In this document: positions 26,491-34,464 of the stretch, piece by piece
Layout of the letters: each line of letters opens with the position of its first letter
Position numbering within the stretch: position 1 is the stretch's first letter
Assembly: GCA_017521825.1 (NCBI GenBank)
Contig: JAFXBK010000033.1
Location: 1 to 64,000 of the forward strand
Reading direction: 5' to 3'
DNA from: Oscillospiraceae bacterium
Lineage (GTDB): Bacteria > Bacillota > Clostridia > Oscillospirales > Ruminococcaceae
DNA: 64,000 nt
Made by a program: the position numbers and the translations under genes
The notes under the pieces: generated by a model
What the model was told of the DNA's origin: nothing
Databases searched by the model: none
Seen by the model: the letters and a program-made list of their open reading frames with translations, nothing else

Positions 26491-27780
26491 TTGAAGAATA
26501 GTGTATTTAAAAATGCATCCTGGATTATCGGTTGCAGAATAATACAGTCCATAATTGGCCTTATAATAGGGCTGATTACGGCCAGATATTTGGGGCCGTC
26601 AAATTTCGGAACAATCAATTACGTTACTTCAGTTGTTGCTTTTGCAATGCCGATAATGCAATTGGGACTAAACCAGACATTGGTCAGGGAATTCGTAAAA
26701 GAGCCTGATAATGAAGGAAAAATATTGGGAACAGCTTTGGCAATAAATATTATGTCAAGCTTCTTCTGCATGGTGGGATCAATTGCTTTTGTAATGATTG
26801 TTAATGCGGGAGAAAAAGAAACAATATTAGTTTGCGCTTTATATAGTTTAACTTTATTATTCCAAGCGACTGAAATGACCCAGTATTGGTTTCAGTCAAA
26901 ACTGCTTTCAAAGTATCCGTCAATAGCAACTTTGGCAGCTTATGCGGTAGTTGCAATTTATAAAATATATTTGCTTGCAACCGGAAAAAGTATAATTTGG
27001 TTTGCTGCTTCCAATGTGCTGGATTATTTCATTATTTCTTTTATATTACTTGTTATATATAAAAAAATAGGTGGCAAAAAGCTTCAGGTGGATCTGAAAT
27101 TTGGAAAAGAATTATTGCACAGAAGCAAATATTATATAATACCAAGTTTAATGGTTATGATATTTCAGCACACCGATCGAATAATGCTTAAACTGATGTT
27201 TGATGAAACAGAAACCGGTCTTTATTCCGCAGCTATAACCTGCATAGGAATAACTGCTTTTGTGTTTTCTGCTGTAATTGATACCGCACGACCTGTTATT
27301 TTATCAGCAAAAGAACAGAACGAAGCACTATATGAAAAAAGAATGGTTCAGTTATATTGTGTTATTACCTTTATGTCACTTACCCAAAGCGTCGGTATGA
27401 CACTTTTTGCAAAACCAATAGTATTTTTGTTGTTTGGAACAGAATATTCCGGAACCGCAGAAATCCTTGCGGTTGCCGTATGGTTTATAACTTTCTCACA
27501 TTATGGATCTGTCAGAAATATATGGATTTTGGCCGAGGAAAAGCAAAAATATTTGCTGGGAATCAATATTAGCGGAGGAATAGCAAATATTGTGTTGAAT
27601 TTGTGTCTGATTCCTGTTTCGGGTGCCGTAGGTGCAGCGATTGCATCTTTGATTACACAATTTTTTACAAATGTGATTATGGGATTTATTATAAAACCAA
27701 TACGCCACAACAACTCGCTTATGCTTCGCGGCATGAACCCATTGGTTCTTATTGACAGTATAAAATCTTTAAAGAGATAA
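26491..27780 (+). CDS. Oligosaccharide flippase (Wzx/MATE-like)
   Basis: A 429-residue polytopic membrane protein with about twelve to fourteen hydrophobic helices and the Polysacc_synt start SVFKNASWIIGCRIIQSIIG. RYLGPSNFGTINYVTS and QHTDRIMLKLM are typical of Wzx flippases. It moves the lipid-linked repeat unit to the outer face. The start is TTG 26491 behind AGGGAAAAAA; no better start exists upstream. Confidence 0.9.
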   Translation: MKNSVFKNASWIIGCRIIQSIIGLIIGLITARYLGPSNFGTINYVTSVVAFAMPIMQLGLNQTLVREFVKEPDNEGKILGTALAINIMSSFFCMVGSIAFVMIVNAGEKETILVCALYSLTLLFQATEMTQYWFQSKLLSKYPSIATLAAYAVVAIYKIYLLATGKSIIWFAASNVLDYFIISFILLVIYKKIGGKKLQVDLKFGKELLHRSKYYIIPSLMVMIFQHTDRIMLKLMFDETETGLYSAAITCIGITAFVFSAVIDTARPVILSAKEQNEALYEKRMVQLYCVITFMSLTQSVGMTLFAKPIVFLLFGTEYSGTAEILAVAVWFITFSHYGSVRNIWILAEEKQKYLLGINISGGIANIVLNLCLIPVSGAVGAAIASLITQFFTNVIMGFIIKPIRHNNSLMLRGMNPLVLIDSIKSLKR

Positions 27781-27792
27781 CGGAGAAAAATT

Positions 27793-28755
27793 ATGGATAA
27801 TATGGCAACAAAACAGAAGAAACTATCCGAAGTCGTCATAATCACCTCCGGCTCCCATTATCTTGATATAGATGCTTATGCCTGCTGTGTTGCGCTGAAA
27901 GAACTTTTTGAATTAAAAGGTCGGGAAGCAATTGCCTATTCTTTCGGTGTTTACAACTACAGCATCTGCAAGTCTCTGATTGAAGAAGAAAAATTGATAA
28001 ATCGTTTTCCTGAAGAATGCCAGAAGGAAACAGCCGGATACATAATCGTTGATGTTTCGGATCCGGACTATCTTGAAAAAAGCATTCCGCTTGATAACGT
28101 TATTGAAATTTATGACCATCATTCCGGATTTGAGGAATATTGGAAAAGCCGGATAGGCGAAAAAGCTCATATTGAGTTTATCGGAGCGGCCGCAACACTT
28201 ATATATCGAGAATGGAAAAAGGACAACCTGCAGGATAAGATGTCTGTTTCCACAGCAAAACTTCTGCTTGCAGCGATTCTTGATAATACGCTCAATCTCA
28301 CTTCTTCCAACACAACGGATGAGGATAGAAACGCTTTTGACGAACTTTGCAAAATCGCAGGGGTAAATGAAGAGTGGGGCGATTTATATTTTTCTGAAGT
28401 TCAGGAAAATATAGAAAAAGATTTAAAAAATGCGTTGTTCAACGATATTAAAAGAATTCAGAAAAACGATGTCCTGCCGCCAAGAATAGCACAGCTTTGT
28501 ATATGGAATGCGGCGGAAATACTTAAAAAGCTTCCTACTATAAGAGAGTGGCTTAACGATAGCTCTGATAGCTGGATGATCAATATAATAGATTTAAAGC
28601 ACAGTTGCAGTTATTTTGTGTGCGATGCGGTTGATTACCAGAACAATATCGAAAAGATTTTTGATGTTCGTTTTGAATCCGGTGTTGCAAAAACAAACGC
28701 CCCATATTTAAGGAAAGAAATTATCAAAAAATCATACATCTATAAAAACAACTGA
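27793..28755 (+). CDS. DHH/DHHA2-type phosphoesterase (inorganic pyrophosphatase-like)
   Basis: A 320-residue protein with a DHH fold: SGSHYLDIDAYAC for motif I, IIVDVSDPD for motif II, and IYDHHSGFEEYW with the DHH triplet (about residue 98). The C-terminal part ends in a DHHA2-like region (WMINIIDL, LRKEIIKK). The overall plan resembles Mn-dependent family II pyrophosphatases or exopolyphosphatases. It opens a trio with a nucleotidyltransferase and a histidine phosphatase. Inference: it removes pyrophosphate made by the transferase, driving formation of an activated donor. Confidence 0.78.
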   Translation: MDNMATKQKKLSEVVIITSGSHYLDIDAYACCVALKELFELKGREAIAYSFGVYNYSICKSLIEEEKLINRFPEECQKETAGYIIVDVSDPDYLEKSIPLDNVIEIYDHHSGFEEYWKSRIGEKAHIEFIGAAATLIYREWKKDNLQDKMSVSTAKLLLAAILDNTLNLTSSNTTDEDRNAFDELCKIAGVNEEWGDLYFSEVQENIEKDLKNALFNDIKRIQKNDVLPPRIAQLCIWNAAEILKKLPTIREWLNDSSDSWMINIIDLKHSCSYFVCDAVDYQNNIEKIFDVRFESGVAKTNAPYLRKEIIKKSYIYKNN

Positions 28756-28770
28756 AACAGGAGGTAAAAA

Positions 28771-29322
28771 ATGGTAGAATTGGGCTTTATACACGGCAGA
28801 TTTCAGCTGTTTCATAACGATCATTTGAATTATGCTTTGCTTGCAAAAGAACAGTGCAAAAAACTTATTGTAGGAATAACTTCTCCGGAAAACGCAACTC
28901 TTATTCGCGAAGAAGTTGATCCGCACAGAAGCGAAGCTTCCTGCAACCCGTTTACATATTACGAACGATATAACATGGTAAAACTTGCGCTTTTGGAAGC
29001 CGGAATTAAAAGAGAAGATTTCGAGATTGTTCCCTATCCGATCGAACGTCCGGAAATCCTTTATAACTATGTTCCGCTCAGCGCAACCTCGTTCTTTACA
29101 ATTTATGATAAATGGGGTTACGAAAAACTTAAACGGCTTGGGGAACTTGGTTACGGAACGGTAGTTCTTTTTGATGACAGAGAAAAAAAGATGTGCAGTT
29201 CCGATATAAGAAAAAAGATAGTTATAGGGGAAGACTGGAAAGACATGGTTCCGGAATCTGTGTATAACTACATTATAGAAAATGATCTGACCGCAAAAGT
29301 AAAACAACTCATGCAAAAATAA
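28771..29322 (+). CDS. Nucleotidyltransferase (NMNAT/cytidylyltransferase-like)
   Basis: The 183-residue product has the nucleotidyltransferase alpha/beta fold. GRFQLFHNDHLNYAL is the HxGH-type motif, here HNDH with Asp in place of Gly, and CSSDIRKKI corresponds to the ISSTxIR motif. It resembles NadM/NMNAT proteins, but the locus suggests activation of a phospho-compound for the polysaccharide rather than NAD synthesis. AGGAGG precedes ATG 28771 and the next gene follows by 14 bases. The substrate is not known. Confidence 0.75.
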   Translation: MVELGFIHGRFQLFHNDHLNYALLAKEQCKKLIVGITSPENATLIREEVDPHRSEASCNPFTYYERYNMVKLALLEAGIKREDFEIVPYPIERPEILYNYVPLSATSFFTIYDKWGYEKLKRLGELGYGTVVLFDDREKKMCSSDIRKKIVIGEDWKDMVPESVYNYIIENDLTAKVKQLMQK

Positions 29323-29336
29323 ATAGGGGTAAAAAT

Positions 29337-30068
29337 ATGTTTGATACCAATACCATACCAAAAGAAGAAAGAGAAAGAATTACAAACACCCTTGCAAAAT
29401 GGGGTATTGTTATAGATCAGGAAAACGGAAAAATAGATTATATCGAAGATTTTGTAATACCTGAAGTAAAATGCGAATCCATCCATCTTATAAGACATGC
29501 GGAAACCGTTGCGGTTACAAAGCATGAGTTTATGAGCGATACTTCCGAAAACAGCGCCCTTACCGAAAACGGAATGGAAATTACGAGAAAACAGGCAGAA
29601 ATGCTTGATGAATATAATTTTGATATTGCGCTCTATGGTCCCATTGCGAGGGTCGTGAACACACAAAAAGTTATTATGGAAAGACCACAGAAGTTTGAAA
29701 GTGTCCAAGTCCAAAAACTTCACGGTATAAACAATACCGGTTGGGAATATAAATCTTTTTTTGATCTTGAAAATGATCCGACTTTTGTTGCCCGGGAAAT
29801 TGAAAATAATATGTTCGCAAGAACTCCTAACGGAACTTCCTGGGGAACCGTTATTGCAAATGCCGCCGATGTTCTTGAGATGATCAACGAAAAATACGAA
29901 GGGAAAAGGATTCTTCTCATCAGCCAGGGAAGCATTCTTCGCGCAATGCAGATTCTTCTCAGAACAAGAAAACATCCCTGGGATGATTTTACCGTAAGCG
30001 GAATGTACCATGTGGGCGATGATTCCAAAAAGAAAAAAGACTATGGAATTATCAATAAAGTTTATTAA
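29337..30068 (+). CDS. Histidine phosphatase (phosphoglycerate-mutase-like) family protein
   Basis: A 243-residue protein with the phosphohistidine motif LIRHAETVAV (about residue 52) and YGPIARVVNTQ matching the SPxxRxxxTA region. The usual second catalytic His (VxHGG) is Gln in LLISQGSILRAM (about residue 202). A roughly 45-residue N-terminal extension precedes the fold. Activity may be reduced or altered. It is the third member of the trio, just upstream of capE. Confidence 0.75.
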   Translation: MFDTNTIPKEERERITNTLAKWGIVIDQENGKIDYIEDFVIPEVKCESIHLIRHAETVAVTKHEFMSDTSENSALTENGMEITRKQAEMLDEYNFDIALYGPIARVVNTQKVIMERPQKFESVQVQKLHGINNTGWEYKSFFDLENDPTFVAREIENNMFARTPNGTSWGTVIANAADVLEMINEKYEGKRILLISQGSILRAMQILLRTRKHPWDDFTVSGMYHVGDDSKKKKDYGIINKVY

Positions 30069-30094
30069 TTTTATACTTTGAGAAGGAAAACAAA

Positions 30095-31132
30095 ATGTCT
30101 CTTTTTACAAACAAAACTCTCCTTATCACCGGCGGTACCGGTTCTTTCGGAAATGCGGTATTAAACCGCTTTCTTAAAACTGATATCGGCGAAATAAGAA
30201 TTTTCTCCCGTGATGAAAAAAAGCAGGACGATATGCGTCACGAATTCCAGGTGAAAATGCCGGAAGTTGCCCATAAAATCAAATTTTATATCGGCGATGT
30301 CCGTGACATTCAGTCTGTCAGAAATGCAATGTATGGCGTTGATTACATATTCCACGCGGCGGCACTCAAGCAGGTTCCTTCCTGTGAATTTTTTCCGCTG
30401 GAAGCGGTAAAAACCAATGTTATCGGAACTGATAACGTGCTTACTGCGGCCATAGAAGCCGGGGTAAAAAATATCGTTTGTCTTTCTACTGATAAAGCGG
30501 CATATCCGGTTAACGCCATGGGAACTTCCAAGGCGATGATGGAGAAGGTTATTGTTGCAAAAAGCCGTACCGTTTCTCCGGAAAAAACAAAAATCTGCTG
30601 TACTCGTTACGGCAACGTAATGTGCAGCCGCGGAAGCGTAATTCCGCTTTGGATCGATCAGATAAAGGCAGGTACTCCGATTACCATTACCGAACCGAGC
30701 ATGACTCGTTTTATCATGTCTCTTGAAGAAGCGGTTGATCTTGTCCTTTTTGCGTTTGAACACGGCGAAAGCGGAGATATTCTTGTTCAGAAAGCTCCGG
30801 CCTGCACTATTGAAACCCTTGCAAAAGCAGTAACAGGTCTTTTTGCTCCGGAACATGAAATAAAAACTATAGGAATCCGCCACGGTGAAAAAATGTACGA
30901 AACCCTTCTGACTAACGAGGAATGTGCAAACGCAATAGATCTCGGAGATTTTTACCGGGTTCCATGTGACAAACGCGGCCTTAACTATGACTCCTATTTT
31001 ACCGATGGCGATGTGAAAAGAAACATTCTTAAAGAATTTAACTCCAACAATACGGAACTTCTTAATGTTGAAGAAACAAAAAATAAATTGCTTGCGCTTT
31101 CGTTTATTCAGGAAGCAATGTCTGAAAAATAA
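30095..31132 (+). CDS. capE: UDP-GlcNAc 4,6-dehydratase/5-epimerase CapE
   Basis: This 345-residue SDR starts with NKTLLITGGTGSFGNAVL and has FHAAALKQVPSCEFFP and LSTDKAAYPVNAMGTSKAMME, in which the catalytic Tyr of the related FlaA1/PglF family is found as YPVNAMG. The lysine of TSKAMME is kept. It converts UDP-GlcNAc to the 4-keto-6-deoxy talose-type intermediate, the first step to UDP-L-FucNAc; capF and the 2-epimerase lie downstream. AGAAGG precedes ATG 30095. Confidence 0.9.
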   Translation: MSLFTNKTLLITGGTGSFGNAVLNRFLKTDIGEIRIFSRDEKKQDDMRHEFQVKMPEVAHKIKFYIGDVRDIQSVRNAMYGVDYIFHAAALKQVPSCEFFPLEAVKTNVIGTDNVLTAAIEAGVKNIVCLSTDKAAYPVNAMGTSKAMMEKVIVAKSRTVSPEKTKICCTRYGNVMCSRGSVIPLWIDQIKAGTPITITEPSMTRFIMSLEEAVDLVLFAFEHGESGDILVQKAPACTIETLAKAVTGLFAPEHEIKTIGIRHGEKMYETLLTNEECANAIDLGDFYRVPCDKRGLNYDSYFTDGDVKRNILKEFNSNNTELLNVEETKNKLLALSFIQEAMSEK

Positions 31133-31163
31133 TTATTGAATGTTACAGGAATGAGGAAACGAC

Positions 31164-32066
31164 ATGAAATACAGAAAAGAAATGATGATTCTTCTGGCAG
31201 CAATTATAGTGTTGGTTTTGGCACTGATTGTTTTTCTGATTGGAAAATTTGCATTTCCGAATGATGAGCCGGGGAAAAAAGGCGAAATTCAGATATCCTC
31301 TTTTGATGATATAAAAGATCCTTCGGAACTCACCTGGGAAGAATTTGAAGTCCTGACAGCAGAACAGCAGATGAAGTTCCAGAACAGCTTCGGAAGTATA
31401 GAAGAGTTTGAAGAGTGGATGATGAATGCCCAAAATAAAATCTCCGTTCCTTGGGAAAACGGCGGAAAACAGCCTTCCGACTACACCTGGGAAGAATTTG
31501 AAGCCTTAACCGCGGATCAGCAGATGGTTTTCCAAAATAGTTTTGGAAAGATTGAAGATTTTGAAAAATGGATGGAAAAAGTCCAGGGTACCGCAGAAAT
31601 TGAAACTCCATGGGAAAACGGCGGAAAACAGCCTTCCGACTACACCTGGGAAGAATTTGAGGCCCTGACCGCAGAACAGCAGATGGCTTTCCAAAGCAGC
31701 TTCGAAAAATCCGAGGACTTTGAAAAATGGATGGAAGAAGCCCAGGGCACTACGAAAATCGAAACTCCATGGGAAAACGGCGGAAAACAGCCGAAAGATT
31801 ATACCTGGGAAGAATTTGAGGCCTTAACCGCGGAGCAACAGATGGCTTTCCAGAATAGTTTTAAAGACGCTGACGGTTTTGAAAAATGGATGGAATCCGT
31901 CACCGAAAGCGAAGAAGTAGAGATTTCTTTCGAAAAGAACGATCTCTTCAGCGTAACCTGGGAAGAATTTGAAGCTATGAGCATGGAAGAACAGATGATT
32001 TTCCAGTTCAGCTTTAAAAACATTGACGAATTCGATAAATGGCTTAAAGCCAACGAACCTAAATAA
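31164..32066 (+). CDS. Membrane-anchored protein with five WEEFE/EQQM/FEKWM repeats
   Basis: I do not recognise this 300-residue protein. It has one N-terminal TM (residues 8-28), then five units of 51-53 residues starting near residues 57, 108, 161, 214 and 265. Each runs TWEEFEALTAEQQMAFQNSF, a short variable stretch, FEKWM, and a Pro-Trp-Glu-Asn-Gly-Gly linker. Each unit could be two short amphipathic helices. It is strongly acidic and lies outside the membrane if the TM is a signal anchor. It is inserted between capE and capF and its stop overlaps capF. A locus-specific surface or scaffold role is only a guess. Confidence 0.8.
   Translation: MKYRKEMMILLAAIIVLVLALIVFLIGKFAFPNDEPGKKGEIQISSFDDIKDPSELTWEEFEVLTAEQQMKFQNSFGSIEEFEEWMMNAQNKISVPWENGGKQPSDYTWEEFEALTADQQMVFQNSFGKIEDFEKWMEKVQGTAEIETPWENGGKQPSDYTWEEFEALTAEQQMAFQSSFEKSEDFEKWMEEAQGTTKIETPWENGGKQPKDYTWEEFEALTAEQQMAFQNSFKDADGFEKWMESVTESEEVEISFEKNDLFSVTWEEFEAMSMEEQMIFQFSFKNIDEFDKWLKANEPK
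31332..32060 (+). repeat. Five in-frame repeats of 153-159 bp
   Basis: Internal repeats of the gene above, starting at 31332, 31485, 31644, 31803 and 31956. The middle three are nearly identical in protein and close in DNA; the outer two are diverged. Confidence 0.85.
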
Positions 32067-33268
32067 TGGGTATTAAAATTTTAGTTACCGGTTCCCGCGG
32101 TTTCGCCGGCAAAAACCTTTGTCGAACCCTTGAAACCATCAGGGACGGAAGAAACAAAACCAGAAAAATCCAAATAGACGAAATTTTCGAGTGCGATGTC
32201 GATACGCCGAAAGAACTTCTGGACGAGTTCTGCTCAAAAGCGGATTTTGTTTTCAGCTTTGCGGGAGTAAACCGCCCGAAGGAACAGTCGGAATTTATGG
32301 AAGGCAACAGGGATTTCACTGCCGAGCTTTTGAGCATGCTCAAAAAGCACGGCAATACCTGCCCAGTGATGTACGCAAGTTCGATTCAGGCTTCGCTTCT
32401 CGGCAGATATGCCGGAAGTGAATACGGAAAATCCAAACTCGCCGGCGAAGAACTTGTTTTTGAGCACGCAAAAACCGGCGCGAAAGTTCTGGTGTATCGC
32501 TTTCCGAATCTTTTCGGAAAATGGTGCCGCCCGAATTACAATTCCGCCGTTGCTACCTTTTGCAACAACATCGCAAACGATCTTGAGATAACCGTAAGCG
32601 ACCCGAACATGGAGCTGGAACTTCTGTATATCGACGATTTGGTTGATGAAATGCTCGATGCGCTGGAAGGCTGTGCTCACAGATGCGACTATAACGGCCT
32701 GGAGCCGCTTCCTTCCGAAAACGGAAGATTTTGCTATGCTCCGATAACGCATAAAGTAACCCTTGGCGAAATTGTTGAGCATCTTGAAAGTTTTAAAAAT
32801 CAGCCGAAAACCCTTGAAATGCCTGAAATTCCGGAAGGTTCCTTCGAAAAGAAGCTTTATTCAACCTATCTTTCCTACCTTCCGAAAGGAAAAACCTCAT
32901 TCGTGCTCAAAATGAACGAGGATGCTCGCGGAAGCTTCACGGAACTTATGAAGACCGAAAAATGCGGCCAGTTCAGCGTAAACATTTCCAAACCGGGAAT
33001 TACAAAAGGGGAACATTGGCACCACAGCAAATGGGAAATTTTCATCGTGGTTTCCGGCCGTGGCCTTATTCAGATGCAGAGCATCGATACGGGTGAAATC
33101 CGCGAATTTGAAGTTTCCGGCGAAAAAATCGAAGCGGTACACATGCTCCCGGGATACACCCATAATATAATCAACCTCAGCGAAACAGAAAATCTTGTAA
33201 CGGTTATGTGGGCAAACGAAAAATTCGATGCTCAAAAACCCGATACTTATTTTGAAAAGGTGAAATAA
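32066..33268 (+). CDS. capF: CapF: bifunctional SDR reductase with cupin domain
   Basis: The 400-residue product has an N-terminal Rossmann domain (ILVTGSRGFAGKN; YGKSKLAGEE catalytic Tyr-Lys about residue 118) and a C-terminal cupin (about 290-400) with the metal ligands HWHHSKWEIF. This is the CapF architecture: the cupin acts as 3-epimerase and the SDR as 4-reductase in UDP-L-FucNAc synthesis. It starts at ATG 32066, overlapping the previous TAA by one base, and is followed directly by the 2-epimerase gene. Confidence 0.93.
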   Translation: MGIKILVTGSRGFAGKNLCRTLETIRDGRNKTRKIQIDEIFECDVDTPKELLDEFCSKADFVFSFAGVNRPKEQSEFMEGNRDFTAELLSMLKKHGNTCPVMYASSIQASLLGRYAGSEYGKSKLAGEELVFEHAKTGAKVLVYRFPNLFGKWCRPNYNSAVATFCNNIANDLEITVSDPNMELELLYIDDLVDEMLDALEGCAHRCDYNGLEPLPSENGRFCYAPITHKVTLGEIVEHLESFKNQPKTLEMPEIPEGSFEKKLYSTYLSYLPKGKTSFVLKMNEDARGSFTELMKTEKCGQFSVNISKPGITKGEHWHHSKWEIFIVVSGRGLIQMQSIDTGEIREFEVSGEKIEAVHMLPGYTHNIINLSETENLVTVMWANEKFDAQKPDTYFEKVK

Positions 33269-34438
33269 ATGGAAAAAACTCCGGCTTTTAAAGAAAACGG
33301 AAAATTAAAACTTTTAATAATCGTCGGCACAAGGCCGGAAATTATCCGTCTTGCGGCGGTTATCAAAAAATGCAGAAAATATTTTGATACTATCCTTGCC
33401 CATACCGGCCAGAATTACGACTATAACCTCAACGGCGTGTTTTTCAAAGATCTCGGTCTTGAGGATCCGGAAGTTTATCTCGATGCCGTCGGAAATGACC
33501 TTGGGGAAACCATGGGCAACATCATAGCCAAAAGTTATCAGCTTATGGCGGAGATAAAACCGGATGCGGTTTTGGTTCTCGGCGATACGAACTCCTGCCT
33601 TTCCGTAATCGGTGCAAAACGTCTGCATATTCCGATTTTCCATATGGAAGCCGGCAACCGCTGTAAGGACGAATGCCTTCCGGAGGAAACCAACCGCAGA
33701 ATAGTCGATATCATCAGCGACGTAAATATGGCATATTCCGAACACGCAAGAAGATATCTTGCGGATTGCGGGCTTCCGAAGGAACGCACCTACGTAACCG
33801 GTTCTCCCATGGCGGAAGTTCTTCGGGAAAACCTCGAAAGCATCGAAAAAAGCGATATCCACCAAAGGCTCGGCCTCGAAAAAGGAAAATATATTCTCCT
33901 TTCCGCGCATCGCGAAGAGAATATTGATACAGAAAAAAACTTTACTTCCCTTTTCACCGCAATAAACAAAATGGCGGAAAAATACGATATGCCGATACTT
34001 TATTCCTGCCACCCCAGAAGCAAAAAACGTCTTGAGGCCAGCGGATTTGTCCTTGATAAAAGGGTAATCAGGCACGAACCTCTCGGCTTCCATGATTATA
34101 ACTGCCTCCAGATGAACGCTTTCGCCGTTGTTTCCGACAGCGGAACCCTTCCGGAGGAAAGCAGCTTCTTCACTTCCGTCGGAAAGCCCTTCCCGGCGGT
34201 TTGCATCAGAACCAGTACCGAAAGACCGGAAGCGCTTGATAAAGCCTGCTTCGTTCTTGCGGGAATAAGCGAAAATTCCCTTCTCCAGGCGGTGGATACC
34301 GCGGTTGAAATGAACAAAAACGGCGATTTCGGAATTCCCGTTCCGGATTACACCGACGAAAACGTTTCGACAAAAGTTGTCAAAATAATCCAGAGCTATA
34401 CCGGTGTTGTTAATAAAATGGTCTGGAGAAAAGACTGA
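33269..34438 (+). CDS. wecB: UDP-GlcNAc 2-epimerase family (WecB/CapG)
   Basis: A 389-residue non-hydrolysing UDP-N-acetylglucosamine 2-epimerase. It shows IIVGTRPEIIRLAAVI, AHTGQNYDYNL, VLVLGDTNS, HMEAGNRCKDECLPEETNR and a C-terminal SDSGTLPEESSFF. After CapE and CapF this enzyme (CapG) completes UDP-N-acetyl-L-fucosamine. ATG 33269 follows capF with no gap. Confidence 0.93.
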   Translation: MEKTPAFKENGKLKLLIIVGTRPEIIRLAAVIKKCRKYFDTILAHTGQNYDYNLNGVFFKDLGLEDPEVYLDAVGNDLGETMGNIIAKSYQLMAEIKPDAVLVLGDTNSCLSVIGAKRLHIPIFHMEAGNRCKDECLPEETNRRIVDIISDVNMAYSEHARRYLADCGLPKERTYVTGSPMAEVLRENLESIEKSDIHQRLGLEKGKYILLSAHREENIDTEKNFTSLFTAINKMAEKYDMPILYSCHPRSKKRLEASGFVLDKRVIRHEPLGFHDYNCLQMNAFAVVSDSGTLPEESSFFTSVGKPFPAVCIRTSTERPEALDKACFVLAGISENSLLQAVDTAVEMNKNGDFGIPVPDYTDENVSTKVVKIIQSYTGVVNKMVWRKD

Positions 34439-34464
34439 TTCTAAAGAAAAAAGGAAAAGAAAAG

